From Coenobita brevimanus (lineage: Eukaryota; Arthropoda; Malacostraca; Decapoda; Coenobitidae): a stretch of DNA of 64,000 nucleotides. Each line of letters opens with the position of its first letter. Positions within the stretch are counted from its first letter, which is position 1. Below the pieces are notes generated by a model. The model saw nothing but the letters and a program-made list of their open reading frames with translations. It was not told the DNA's origin and did not search any database. The stretch is from contig CM064632.1 in NCBI GenBank assembly GCA_032717465.1, positions 22,984,253 to 23,048,252 on the forward strand. The letters are read 5' to 3'. Of the stretch, positions 1-10,749 are shown piece by piece. A program made the position numbers and the translations under genes.

Positions 1-135
1 AAGCTGACTCGTCTTAACCTATCCTAACCTAACCTGGCCAGCTTAGTCCCGTCCATCATCACCCCCATTGCCCCCACCTTCCCCGCTGTCTCTTGCTACC
101 GTGCCTCATTAGCCAAGCTCTTTCATTTCGAGAGG

Positions 136-171
<36 letters not shown>

Positions 172-440
172 ACAAAGAAAGGAGGGAGGACGGAGAAGTG
201 TGGGTCGTAGGAGGAGCTGGGAGAGTACACCTGACCAGACACCACCTAATTTAATCCACCCTGCTTTTACCTTACGTATCCCAGCTTAACCTAAGCTAAT
301 TTCACCAGACCTTCCCAAACCAAGGTAAACCAAACCTAACTTAACCCAACTTAATTTTACCTGACCTAGCCTAAGCTAAGCTATTGAAATCTTACCCAGC
401 CAAGGCTAATCTGATCTCACCTAACTGATCTAATACCATG
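1..440. repeat. CCTAA-rich degenerate telomere-like DNA with a (GA)n tract
   Basis: The stretch is full of short variants of CCTAA and CTTAACC, the complement of the arthropod telomere unit TTAGG, but no long perfect run occurs here. A (GA)n microsatellite lies at 137-168. No gene is visible. Confidence 0.5.
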
Positions 441-532
441 CTTGACGCTAACCTTCATAGCTCAAACTATCCCACCTCCTCTCCCAGATCATAAACAAGG
501 CCACCCCCATCGTGCGTCCCACATCATTGCAT

Positions 533-890
533 CCCATATCACTGCATCCTATCTTGCATTCCATCTTCTTGCATCCCATCTCTTTGCATCCCATCTCCAT
601 GCATCCCATCTCCATGCATCCCACCTCCTTGCATCCCATCTCTTTGCATCCCATCTCCATGCATCCCACCTCCTTGCATCCCATCTCTTTGCATCCCATC
701 TCCATGCATCCCATCTCCATGCATCCCACCTCCTTGCATCCCACCTCCTTGCATCCCATCTCCTTGCATCCCATCTCCTTGCATCCCATCTCCTTGCATC
801 CCATCCCCTTGCATCCCACCTCCTTGCATCCCACCTCCTTTCATCCCATCTCCTTGCATCCCACCTCCTTGCATCCCACCTCCTTGTATC
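533..890. repeat. 15-bp minisatellite, about 24 copies
   Basis: The unit is GCATCCCATCTCCTT with common C/T and A/T variants (CATCTCCAT, CACCTCCTT). Because 15 is a multiple of three and the unit lacks stops in several frames, it produces long repetitive open frames on both strands (ASHLL-, HPTSL- and MGCKE-type). These have no other coding support and I treat them as by-products. Confidence 0.93.
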
Positions 891-1089
891 CCGCCTTATT
901 AGCCAAACTCTTTCACCTTCAAGTCAGTAAATTGCAGCAGAGGTAAGATACAGAAGCGGGAGACAGAATGGAGATTAGCAGGTTGCAGGAGCACCGAAGA
1001 GAGTATTCCGAAATTGATTTGACAAGAAGTTATGCACTAATCTGACCTAATCCAACAGAGTTTAACCGAACATCACTTATGGTAATTTA

Positions 1090-1260
1090 ATCACACCTCA
1101 CCTCACCTCACCTAACCTTACCTTACCATACCCTACCTAACCTAACCTAACCTAACCTAATGTTGCCTAGCCTAGCCTAACCTTGTATAACGTAGCATTT
1201 CGTAGCCTTATCTCATCTAACCTAACGTAATCCATCCAAACTCACCTAATCTAATCTCAC
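1090..1260. repeat. Interstitial (CCTAA)n telomere-type repeat
   Basis: Five perfect CCTAA units lie at 1136-1160, flanked by CCTCA, CCTTA and CCTAG variants on both sides. CCTAA is the complement of the TTAGG telomere repeat of most arthropods. The array is short and decayed, so it is an internal telomere-like repeat, not a chromosome end. Confidence 0.6.
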
Positions 1261-1379
1261 ACATTTTCATCTACTTTAATCTATTTCTCTTTAACCTACC
1301 CAGCTCAAACCACCAACCTCCCTCCTCCGCCCCTATATCCTCCTTCCTTCCATCATTAGCCCCCCTCCCCCACCCCCCC

Positions 1380-1803
1380 ACCTCTCTCTCTCTCTCTCTC
1401 TCCAGCGTGGGCCACTGAACACATAATTAAACCGAGGAAAGGCACGCTGGTTTTAGTGAGTCATGTATTTTGCTTGAACGAAACGAAGGGACAAAGTGAA
1501 TGACGATAGTTTATGGAATTACCTTTGCCTCCACGGAAGGAATGAATGAAGTGATGAATGAAGGAAGGGAGAGAACTGAAAATGAATGGATGTAGTTCAT
1601 AATTTCATCTTTGCCTCCAGGAATAGATGAAAGTTAATGGTGATGGAAAGAAGGAAGTTAATGGTGAAGGAAGGAAGGAAAAAAGTGAATATAGATTGTA
1701 GAATTACCTTTGTCTCCACGACTGGAAGGAAGGAAGGAAAGGAAAGAGGGAAAACCTGAAAAATAAAAACGTAATTTGGATTGTGCTATTACCTTTGCCA
1801 TTG

Positions 1804-1852
<49 letters not shown>

Positions 1853-2356
1853 ATGATCTTTTGAGAATCACCTTTACCACACCAAAGCGAAGGAACGAAG
1901 GAAAAATCGAATTATTTTTTTTATCCACAGTTTTTGGACCCACATTTGCTGCTGTTAAATCATTATAATCTTTATCGTATTATTTTTTCGTTATGCTGTC
2001 AGTATCCTTTGTGCGGTAGAGGGAGAGTTTTAACTAGTTGTAAATATTCACACTAGAAGACAGGGTGTGAGGAAGGATGGAGGGGAGGGGAAAGAGGGGA
2101 GGGGGAAAAGAGAGAGAAGGCAGGCGGAGGAAGAAGGGATTGGATGTAGAGGATGAGGGGGGAAAAGGAGGTAGGGGAAGGGGGTGGTGAAAAGGGAGGG
2201 GGAGAGCGGGGATGGGGAAGTTGTGAAAGGGGCAAAAGAGAGAAGGCAAGCGGAAGAGGGAAGGATTAAAAGTAAAGCAAGGGGATGGAAGAGGAGGAGA
2301 TATGGGTATGGGGTCGGGGAAAGGGGAGGGGCTTAGAATGAGGCCTTCAATGGGTT

Positions 2357-2361
<5 letters not shown>
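1380..2361. repeat. Low-complexity region: (CT)n, (GA)n, purine-rich tract
   Basis: Holds a short (CT)n at 1382-1403, AAGG-rich DNA at 1540-1760, a perfect (GA)n at 1810-1849 and a strongly purine-biased G/A stretch at about 2070-2340. No homology-bearing frame is seen. Confidence 0.85.

Positions 2362-2437
<76 letters not shown>
2362..2437. repeat. (TA)n microsatellite
   Basis: An uninterrupted run of about 37 TA dinucleotides. Confidence 0.97.
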
Positions 2438-2439
<2 letters not shown>

Positions 2440-2940
2440 GGGGGGAGGGCAGCTTTATTGCGGAGGGTGTATCTAGAGAGGGTGGAGGAGAAGGATGGAA
2501 GAAAGTAGGAAGGAAAGAAAGAGAAGGGGAGAGGGAAGGAGGGAGGGAAAGGAAGACGGTGGCGTAGAAAGTGTTGGATTTGAGGAGAGAGAGAGAGGCG
2601 CGACATACAGTACATTCAATTCCGAGGTGGTTTGTCAGATATTATTTTTCTGGACTGTCTGTGTGTGACCTTCCCCTGATACGTCGGGCACACAGCATAC
2701 GATTGGCAGAGCAGCATCACCCGTTTTCTGTTCTTCTGTCTAGTGAAAGATTTAACTGATACTTTTAGTCCTTCATATATGGAACATCTCTTTTTCCATC
2801 TGTTTATGGCCTCCAGTTTTTTTTTTTTTTTTTAATATAAATGTAATGTATCCAGGCATATCGAAATTGCATCTCTTTTGTTCATTTATTTTTCTTGGGA
2901 ATTAATAATTTTGCGGGATTGTTGGTTATGCTTCTCTCTT

Positions 2941-2945
<5 letters not shown>

Positions 2946-3033
<88 letters not shown>
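2946..3033. repeat. (CA)n microsatellite
   Basis: About 43 uninterrupted CA units, preceded by AT-rich DNA with a T run at 2818-2833. Confidence 0.97.
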
Positions 3034-3035
<2 letters not shown>

Positions 3036-3966
3036 GTATTGTTTCGTAGCTAGGGAACTGTATCGTAACTGTAGGTGGTGGTGGGAGTTAGTGGCATTCG
3101 TACACCGCTGCCACTAAGCCGCGGGGAATTTCCGTAGCCAGTGTCTCTCGCCTCGACGCCAGCCGAGGTATTTCATGGATTTTCCTCGCAGGTGAGATAT
3201 GATATAGATATTCGATAAATAATCTTAGGGAGCACCTTCGCCTGAATAATTAGTTCCCCGGGACTCCCAGGTACTCAGATGACATTATATAATAGTTCAG
3301 GTAAAGAAGAGGGACTGGAGTTGGAAGCATGTATGTGGAAAATTACATAGGTTCTTTCGTATCCTGTATCTAATAAGTAATCTTACAACAGTTTCTATGC
3401 CTAAACAGTAATTTTCTGTGGACTGTACATACTCAGTTGGAATTATGTAATGTTCAAGGTGAAGCATTTTATCAGGTATTCTCCTTTCATGCACTTAGCT
3501 TAGTACCCGAACGGTGTCCTGACCAAGAGACGGTTAAACAGACATACAATTTTATAATGTTCGAAATAGTTACCGTATACATGAAAGTGGGTGTATTTCG
3601 TAATGAATGAAGTATGGGTATTATATAGAGTGACTTCTATGGGAAAGTTTCGTATGATTCTTGTGTTTTGAGTAGTAATCATATAAAAGTGATTGATGTA
3701 TTTCTTTTACTGGCAAGTCATCCAGGTGAGGTGTTAAGCTTATCCTGGGCTCCTGCGTACACAGTTGAAATTATATAGTGATGGGATAAAAGAGGCTAAC
3801 ACAGACTCCTTTGACCTACTGCCATCTGAGTAATAATGTCCGGCTTTACTTGCAGGCTTCTATGACTCACTCAGCCAAACAAAGCCACATGACGTTAGTT
3901 ACAATGCAGAACTAGAATTGCACCGACCTTGAGGGAGTTGATGGTACCAGTTTTTTCTAGTGACTT
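3034..3966. other. Non-coding stretch, nothing recognised
   Basis: No repeat family, splice-bounded exon or homology-bearing frame was seen. Frames of about 60 codons at 3297-3494 and 3500-3682 on the minus strand have no recognisable domain. Confidence 0.5.
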
Positions 3967-4184
3967 AGGCCTTTATTCTCATCAGTTAAGGAGGCTCCCT
4001 AACACCACTTAGCGATTTCTTTTTTGGATATGGCTAGTTAATATCCTTTTGTACGTTATCCATGCAGAGTATGGCAGTATTAGAATTATTTCTGTAACAT
4101 GATGGACAGCAAGGTGTAATGAGCTAAATAAATCGCTTAGGAAAAGATGTTTGGGAACTTCTCTAACGGACGTGAACATGGGAC
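3967..4184. mobile_element. MITE-A copy (degenerate)
   Basis: Long imperfect terminal inverted repeats: the left end resembles GGCCCTTATTCTCGTC followed by AAGGAGGCTCCCTAACACC, and the right end carries TAAATCGCTTAGGAAAAG then GGGAACTTCTCT, its diverged complement. The same ends and an AT-rich core (TTAATATCCTTTTGTA) recur at 5748-5971 and 9616-9837. No coding capacity. Class is not settled because no clean target duplication is visible. Confidence 0.65.
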
Positions 4185-4261
4185 TTACTCTCAGCTGAAT
4201 GAAATAATCTCAGCTGAAGTATTGAGACCTTAAGTTTATTCTGCACTGAATGGCAAGCGTA

Positions 4262-4450
4262 CGGTTTCTTTTAGCCCAAGAAACCATTTAGTACGCTGGG
4301 TGGTAACCGTATAACCAAATGGCCGCTTGGTGGTTTAGTGGGTTGAGGTACTTCAACTGGCTGTGGCTCCCTGGGATTATATATGGGGGATGATTGGAAT
4401 TTAATGCTCACATAGTCACCTGATCACTCTTTCCTTAACCGCCAACAACC
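4262..4450 (+). repeat. Composite SINE-like family S1, degenerate copy
   Basis: Matches the hairpin (ACGGTTTCTT...AAGAAACCATTT), the ACGCTGGGTGGTAACC segment and the TTGGTGGTTTAGTGGGT head of the fuller copy at 19834-20348, then decays. A plausible A box survives but the B box is poor (GGATTATATATGG). Confidence 0.6.
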
Positions 4451-4932
4451 ACGTGTTATGGTTTGGCAGTCCCGGCAGCCTGGCATCATTTGCACTTTTT
4501 AAGAATCTATCACGGAAATCTGTATATCTAAAAATATTTGGTACGGACAGAAAGCACGAACATTGAGCTCCAAGAGATCATTAGAAATCGTCTTCTGTTT
4601 TGTTAATGAGTGGATGTACGAGAAATTGAATGAAGGTAACACATACATTTTTCTATACTTCCGCATAGTAACACTTCATTTTCAATAGACTCTTCATTAA
4701 TATGTACATAACAGCTATTTACCCCATCAGCAGTTTACCCGATCAGAATTTATCCACTGAATAATTTACTCCTTCAGTAAATTACCACCTCAGTAAATTA
4801 TCTATCTGTCCATCATCGCATCCTGTTTTGCCCCAGCATGAGCGTAGGGGTCTGGTGTAACCCTACTTAGTCCAGATATTTGAGGTGTGCGTGACCAGCC
4901 TCACTCCTCCATGAGTGGCATAATGTAAGAAG

Positions 4933-4984
4933 TAAGGCCGCTTTCACACGAGGCCACCGGTGGCCTCGTGTGAAAGCGGCCTTA
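4933..4984. repeat. 52-bp perfect palindrome, TIR-like
   Basis: From TAAGGCCGCTTTCACACGAG on the left, the right half is its exact complement with no spacer, centred on ACCGGT at 4956-4961. The arm resembles a DNA-transposon terminal inverted repeat (compare AGCGGGTATCGCACGGG at the Harbinger-like element at 57632-58372). It lies inside a degenerate S1 copy and may be an element reduced to two fused ends. No direct target duplication was found. Confidence 0.9.
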
Positions 4985-5039
4985 TGGCCCACATTTGGTT
5001 GGAGCGCCTTAGTACACTAGATCACCGAGCATCAGTTAG

Positions 5040-5330
5040 CTATATGAGTACCACCCAGCACAGTAAATATTTATATGATTGTCCCCCAACATAGTAAATA
5101 TTTACGGTATATGATTACCACTCAGCATAGTAAACAGTTGTATGATTACCACCGAACGTAATAAATAGTTGTATTATTACCACCCAACGTAGTAAATAGT
5201 TATATGATTACCACCCAGCATAGTAAATGGTTATTTGAATACCACCCAACGTAGTAAATAGTTATATGATTACTACCCAATGTAGTACTGTAAATAGTTC
5301 TGTGATTACGACACAGAATATAGTAAATGG
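5040..5330. repeat. About 30-bp tandem repeat inside S1 copy
   Basis: Around nine imperfect units of the type TATGATTACCACCCAGC followed by GTAGTAAATAGT. Fuller S1 copies elsewhere carry this motif once, so it was amplified locally. Confidence 0.85.
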
Positions 5331-5747
5331 TTTCTTGGGTTAAAGTGAACCGTTTGGCGTACAACTCAGGTATAGTCGCCTGAAGACAGCATTACATCGA
5401 ATGAGTGGATGGTGTGTACTCCTACCTGTTAATAACTTATTCCTTCAATATTAAGTATCCTGGACAGGCCCGTGCTACTTTAGGAATATATATGTAAGTA
5501 GAAGATGTAATTTGTGTGTCGAGAGTGAATATTCATCTCGTCCAACCAATGAATGTTTTAAAATTTATTTTTGCTATCTCCAGACGATTTAATGCAACAT
5601 AGAAAACACTAGAAGACCGTACTAAAATGAAGAAAATCGTGTGGAGAGAGGTAAGGGAATATAGAAAGTACGTGGCCATATTGAAGGGACTAAAAGAATG
5701 AGTGTATCACAGGAAAGAGGTGCTTGTATGTAGGGTGTTAGGATATT

Positions 5748-5971
5748 GGCCCGTATTTTCGTCGGGTAAGGAGGGTCCCTAACATTTCTTTCTTACCGAT
5801 ATATTTTCCAAACTACCCATTAATATCCTCTTTTATTGCTTCTTATACCTTTTTAATGTCTACTTAGGTTGCATGAATAACACACAAGAATATAATAACG
5901 GAGCAGATACAGAAATAAACCGGTAAGGAAGAGGTGTTAGTAAGTTTCCAAACCGTACGAGAATACCGTCC
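5748..5971. mobile_element. MITE-A copy
   Basis: Left end GGCCCGTATTTTCGTCGGG, then AAGGAGGGTCCCTAACA. Right end TAAACCGGTAAGGAAGAGG, then ACGAGAATACCGTCC, an imperfect complement. About 224 bp, AT-rich, no coding capacity. Confidence 0.75.
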
Positions 5972-6520
5972 AGAGAGACCAACCCCTTCCATCCAATGAC
6001 GTATATGTTTGTCATTATATTCATGTTACTTCCATAGGGTTTTATTCAGCATGAGAGTGGCTTTGGGAACTGGAGGAGTTTGATGCTGCATTCATTGACC
6101 CCTGCATTGGTGGAGGGAGGAGGGGGGGGGACATCCAAACTGCACCGGGATACACAAACGCACTTACGATCAATTCCCTGTCGTAATTCTGGTATTGATT
6201 TGCAGGAAGGACAAGGAGGCTGTCGAATCTTCATCTTTCACCTGTTCTGGCTTCATATATAGATGTTAATTACGGGACGATGATTACAACAGGTTATGAC
6301 TGTCTTACTGCAGGAAAAACAGGGCAACGAGTGCTAAATCTTCCTTTGTGTAGTTCATCCTGTAGAAACATATTTAAGTTACGTCAGGGAATCGGCCGTA
6401 AATATGTCTGAGAATCCCACCTTCTAAATAAAATTGTCTAAACGTACCAGGAATTGAAAAAAAAAAAAAAATAATAATAATCAGATTCAAGGACGAGAGT
6501 TGTGGGTGAAAACAAATGCT
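5972..6520. other. Non-coding stretch
   Basis: No recognisable gene. Contains a G run near 6120-6130 and an A-rich/AAT microsatellite at 6458-6480. Confidence 0.5.
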
Positions 6521-6522
6521 GT

Positions 6523-6524
<2 letters not shown>

Positions 6525-6572
<48 letters not shown>

Positions 6573-6766
6573 TTCATTTTTCCTCCTGATTTATTTTTGT
6601 TTTTTCCTTGTCCTGATTTTCCCTTTGCTGTCTCCACCTTTTTGTCAGTCTTCAGGCAGTTCAATTGACCTGAACGTAATGACTCAGCTTGTCACCATGT
6701 GCAATCAAGGTAATTACAGTCAGTCCTTTGGGGGAATTTTAAAAAAATGTTTTTTTCATCCATGTT

Positions 6767-6820
<54 letters not shown>

Positions 6821-6876
6821 GTATGTGTGTATCATCATCATCTTTATCACCACCACCACCACCACCACCACCACCA
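6525..6876. repeat. (TG)n, (TC)n and (CCA)n microsatellites
   Basis: (TG)n at 6525-6570, (TC)n at 6771-6815 and (CCA)n at about 6850-6876, separated by T-rich DNA. A frame across them encodes only VCVC, SLSL and P runs. Confidence 0.9.
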
Positions 6877-7089
6877 TCCTAAACCAGTTCTCACTCCCAA
6901 AATGAGATAAATAGAAATCAGAAGCATTAAGCAACATTTCAGGGACCCACTTTTTGCCCACCCAAAACCCCTTCCACAAATATCATCACACAAAACACAT
7001 CAGTTCCTCAACTCTCCGCCAAGACAGTTATATCAAAGCATCACACACACGTTGTCTCCCTTCCACCCTGTAATGTATGTGTGGCTATT

Positions 7090-7915
7090 CCCTGCAAGCC
7101 TTTGTTCTCTCCCTCGCATCCTTCTCTTGTTCATATTCTTCATTCCCTCCTCGGCATTCCCCTTGCGTTCCTCTTATCCTTCTCTACCTTCCTTTAACCT
7201 TTTGTCTACCCTCCTGTTACTTTCTTCTTATCCCCTTCTACCTTTCTTTTACCCTTCTCTCCGTTTTTAAGTTCCCCTTGTCCTCCACTACCTTCCTCAT
7301 TTCTTCTTACCCTCTCACGCTATTTTTTGTTCTATTCACGTTCTCATACCCTCCTCTGTGTTCCTCTTACCTTCCTGTACGTTCCTCACGTTCTTCTTAC
7401 CTTTGGCTGTGTTCCTCACGTCCCTCATACCTTCTCTCCTTCCTTATGTTCCTCTTACCTTCTCTCCTTCCTTACGTTCCTTTAACCTCCTCTCCCTTCC
7501 TTACTCTTCTTATCTTCCTCTCCCTTCCTTATTTCCCTCTTGCCATCTCACCCTTCCATACGTTCCTCTTACCTTCATTCCCTTCCTCACGTTCCTCTTA
7601 CTTTCTCACCATTCCCTTCGTTCCTCTTACCTTTCTCTCTCTCTTCTTTACGTTCCTCTTACCTTTCCACCCTTCGTTTTACTCTCGTCTTACCTTCCTC
7701 TTCCTTTCTTACAATCCTCTTACCTTCTCCCCTCTCCTCACGTTCCTCTTACCTTCTCTTCCTTCCTTACGTTCCTCTAAATACCTCTCCCTTCCTTTCT
7801 GTCCTCTTACCTTCCCTCCCTTCCGTATGTTCATCTTACCTCCTCTCTCTTCCTTGCTCTCTTCGTGCGTTCCTCTCCTTTCCTTTTGTTCCTCTATCCT
7901 CCTCGCCTTCTCCTA
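7090..7915. repeat. Pyrimidine-rich degenerate minisatellite
   Basis: Imperfect repeats of about 25-35 bp with the core CCTTACGTTCCTCTTACC. The C/T bias removes stops and gives a 288-codon plus-strand frame of S, P, L and F with no domain; I do not regard it as a gene. Confidence 0.85.
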
Positions 7916-8138
7916 TGCTCGTTCATCAGTTGTGGTTGATTAAATGTTTCCCTGTACTAATAAAAATTTCATTGACGACAAGTGATCTATATATTTATCT
8001 ATATATCTTATTTTTGTATGAGTGTATGTATCTATATGTATGTGTATATGTACTGTATGTGTATGTATGTTCTGTATAATTATATCTATGTATGTCTATG
8101 TATGTATGCATGTATGTGTATGTAATATATGTATAATA

Positions 8139-8240
<102 letters not shown>

Positions 8241-8276
8241 AAAAGATAGGACAAATATGCCATTTCCATTGGAGTT

Positions 8277-8456
8277 AAGTTTGGTAGGAATGGTTTGTTG
8301 TTGACATCGTTGATTAAGTCGCAACCAGCTGAGTCTCAATTGGTAGGTGTAACTGGTCGTTGTATTTGAGAGGAATAGTTTGTTGTTGTTATGGTCGATT
8401 GAGTAGCATCCAGTTGAGTCCAAATTGGTAGGTATAATTGGTTTTTGTTGTAGTCG
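8277..8456. repeat. Two diverged units of about 87 bp beside a reverse transcriptase
   Basis: Two head-to-tail copies share AATRGTTTGTTGTTG, then CAGYTGAGTC and AATTGGTAGGT. They lie directly beyond the stop of the minus-strand reverse transcriptase, so they may be the element's 3' end. Confidence 0.65.
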
Positions 8457-8459
8457 GTC

Positions 8460-9434
8460 TTAATCTGCTACAGAGCCAGGGAGGATCCCGTGAGCACTCT
8501 CTGCCCGTCGACGGCCCTGGGATACTATTGTATCCGTAGCAGAATCAAATATTTCTCTTGTAAGACTAGGTATTTCTCCTTTCAGGTGTTTGAAGGAGTT
8601 ATAGTGACGATGATACGTTTTCTTTAATGTTTTACGTAATTCTGTTTTGAAAAATCCTTGACTGAGGAATTTTCTTGTGGTCTGTTGGATTCTTGTAGTA
8701 AAGGTTTCCAAATTTGTACTTGCCTTTGCAACCCGTAGCAACTGAGACATGTATACACCGCACGCTGGAACTCTGGGTATGTTTCCCGACAAAATTGGGT
8801 ATGATACAATTTCAAAGTTATAATAAACTCTTTTATCATAGGGTTTTGTTGATGTAACTTTGTTTTCTATTTTGATATTAAATTCCAAAAAGCTTGCTTG
8901 GCAGTGGTCGGTGTTTTCTTTATTTAATACTAGTGCTTCCGGATATATTTCTTTTGTCCTTGCATTCATTTCGCCATCATTGTTTGAGGATATTAGATCA
9001 TCAATGAATCGTCTGGTTTTGTAAAATTTCTTTGCTACTGAATGTTGAACTTTTGACATTCTTTCCATCCACTTGAATGCATAACTATATAAGTATAGAT
9101 TTGCCATGAATGGAGGTGGGTCTGTTGCCATGGGTATTTCTATGCACTGTTTGAAAACCATATTTCCACAAGTAAAAAAGCAGTTTTCTACCAGGTAATT
9201 TGTCATATCTATTATCTGATCCTCTGAGAACGTCAAGTTTTTGCCATCTGTTTTATTTACCCAGTATCCTTCGTGTTCACCTACTGCGATCAAATTCTTA
9301 TTAAGTCCTTTAAAAGCAACTTGCACTGTCTATTCCAACTTCTTTTTTATATCCTCGTGTTCGATCTTCGTGTATAACGTTGAAAAATCATATGTTTCTA
9401 CATTTCTTGCATTTCTTTTGGGGTTGATTGAAGC

Positions 9435-9439
<5 letters not shown>
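8460..9439 (-). pseudogene. Reverse transcriptase pseudogene, Penelope-like or related, 5' truncated
   Basis: The protein contains, in order, VETYDFSTLYTKI (catalytic motif A with Asp), IPMATDPPPFMANLYLYSYA (motif B-like region), RRFIDDLISSN (motif C, with F-I-D-D in place of the usual Y-x-D-D), ASFLEFNIKIE, YDKRVYYNFEI, GVYMSQLLR, SQGFFKTELRK and a final GILPGSVAD. This order is that of an uncharacterised animal reverse transcriptase family with a YIDD motif that I associate tentatively with Penelope-like elements. A single in-frame TAG at 9330-9332 splits the frame between motif A and the rest. Upstream coding sequence stops at a (CA)n tract (9440-9511), so the finger region is missing. Dead copy. 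Assignment as a reverse transcriptase is firm; the superfamily is not. Confidence 0.8.

Positions 9440-9511
<72 letters not shown>
9440..9511. repeat. (CA)n microsatellite at a reverse transcriptase breakpoint
   Basis: About 36 CA units located where the reverse transcriptase homology to its lower-coordinate side ends. Confidence 0.95.
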
Positions 9512-9513
<2 letters not shown>

Positions 9514-9615
9514 CTGTTCAACGCTTGTATTCTCTTCCAGGTAATATCATGTGATTCTGTTTACCTGAGTCACGGGAACCAGTGTTGCAATTTCCCGTTC
9601 AGTACAAGTCACTTT

Positions 9616-9837
9616 GGTCCGTACTCTCGTCGGTCAAGGAAGCTCCCTAACACCCTTCCTAAGCAATTTATTTTGCTTATTACACCGTACTATCCTATTG
9701 CGACATACATAAAGCCTTCCTATATCGCCATATTTTGCATAAATAAAGTACAAAAGGATATTAACCACCCTTATCTAAAAATAAATCGCTAAGGAAGAGG
9801 TGTTAGGGAACCTCCTTACGCGACGAGAATAAGGGCC
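9616..9837. mobile_element. MITE-A, best preserved copy
   Basis: About 222 bp. Left arm GGTCCGTACTCTCGTCGG, then CTCCCTAACACCCTTCCTA and GCAATTTA. Right arm TAAATCGCTAAGGAAGAGG, then TGTTAGGGAACCTCC and CGACGAGAATAAGGGCC. The arms pair over about 55 bp with mismatches. The core is AT-rich and non-coding. It is the reference copy for the family in this window. Confidence 0.85.
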
Positions 9838-10017
9838 TATGAAGAACTGTATCGGTGAAGGCCAGGCAAGGATGGGTAGAATATGATCTGTAAATATAAC
9901 ATTGTATACAGGGTGTAAAGAAAAAACAAAGTATTCCAGATTTTGTTTAGCCTCCCTTCGAAACTCACCCACTCTTATCTCGTCTGCATATAATTCGCAT
10001 GTTTTCCAGAGAATGAT

Positions 10018-10019
10018 GC

Positions 10020-10069
<50 letters not shown>

Positions 10070-10151
10070 TAGCAACAATATAACACAATACTTTAGAAAA
10101 TCTCTCTCTCTCTCTCTGCTAGCAACAATATAACACAATACTTTAGAAACT
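10018..10151. repeat. (TC)n with duplicated flank
   Basis: (TC)n plus a following 36-bp segment beginning TGCTAGCAACAATATAAC occurs twice in tandem, with TC tracts of about 47 and 17 bp. Consistent with slippage or unequal exchange at the microsatellite. Confidence 0.9.
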
Positions 10152-10749
10152 TTTTTTTTTGTGTTGTTTTTGTGGATCATTTAAAGTTTACATAATTCTG
10201 GTCTCCAGCTTCGGGATTCATTTTTACGTTCACGGTATAAACTTGGGATTACTGAAATAATGTAAGGGCAAAACTTATAGTTTTTTTTTCCATCCTCTGC
10301 CCTTGTCTACCAGTTACCATTATGATGTTTGCCGCTTCATTTTTGTTGTTGTGTTTGTGTTCAGTATTGGTTTAACGACATTATATTACTTTGGTATCAT
10401 CTTTAGGTTTTCAGAACAGTACTGAGGTAAGACTACGTCACAACACACAGCTTTTCCCGCTCGCTTTCCCTGCAAGCCAGTGAAGATACTAGCACACTTA
10501 GGGTGGCGATTTTGTTAACTAGAGTATGCGTACGTTGTTAGCAGTAGCAGCAGTAGAGCAACCCCGGTCTGTGTTAGCTGAGCATACCCATTAACCAGTG
10601 GGAAGCAACTGCCCCTGCAGTGCCATCCCGTGCAGTGAACCAGTATTCCCTAGCAATGGACAGCACCTTGTAATACCATGCGGCAGGGAAGTGCGTGAAG
10701 GTTTGATTCCTAAATGGGCGCCGCATTTATGTCTCTTGACCCACCACAA
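10152..10749. other. Non-coding stretch
   Basis: No recognised gene. A segment near 10280-10480 resembles 12260-12440 in composition and short words (TCCATCCTCTG, CACACAGCTTTT), suggesting an old diverged repeat around the Jockey fragment. Confidence 0.4.

Larger units (their letters stand above)
4893..5425 (-). repeat. Composite SINE-like family S1, inverted copy with internal amplification
   Basis: Read on the minus strand it runs from the conserved 5' segment (complement of ATCGAATGAGTGGATGG near 5396), through the hairpin remnant near 5320-5360, an expanded 30-bp repeat block (5040-5330), to the tRNA-like half (GGTTGGAGCGCC, about 4997) and body (CCAGCCTCACTC). The tRNA-like half is interrupted by the palindrome at 4933-4984. 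Confidence 0.6.

Noticed and set aside
442..946. Repetitive open frames of 110-160 codons on both strands
   Set aside because: They only read the 15-bp minisatellite; no start context, domain or splice evidence.
7077..7943. 288-codon plus-strand frame rich in Ser, Leu, Pro and Phe
   Set aside because: Compositional product of a pyrimidine-rich minisatellite that removes stops.
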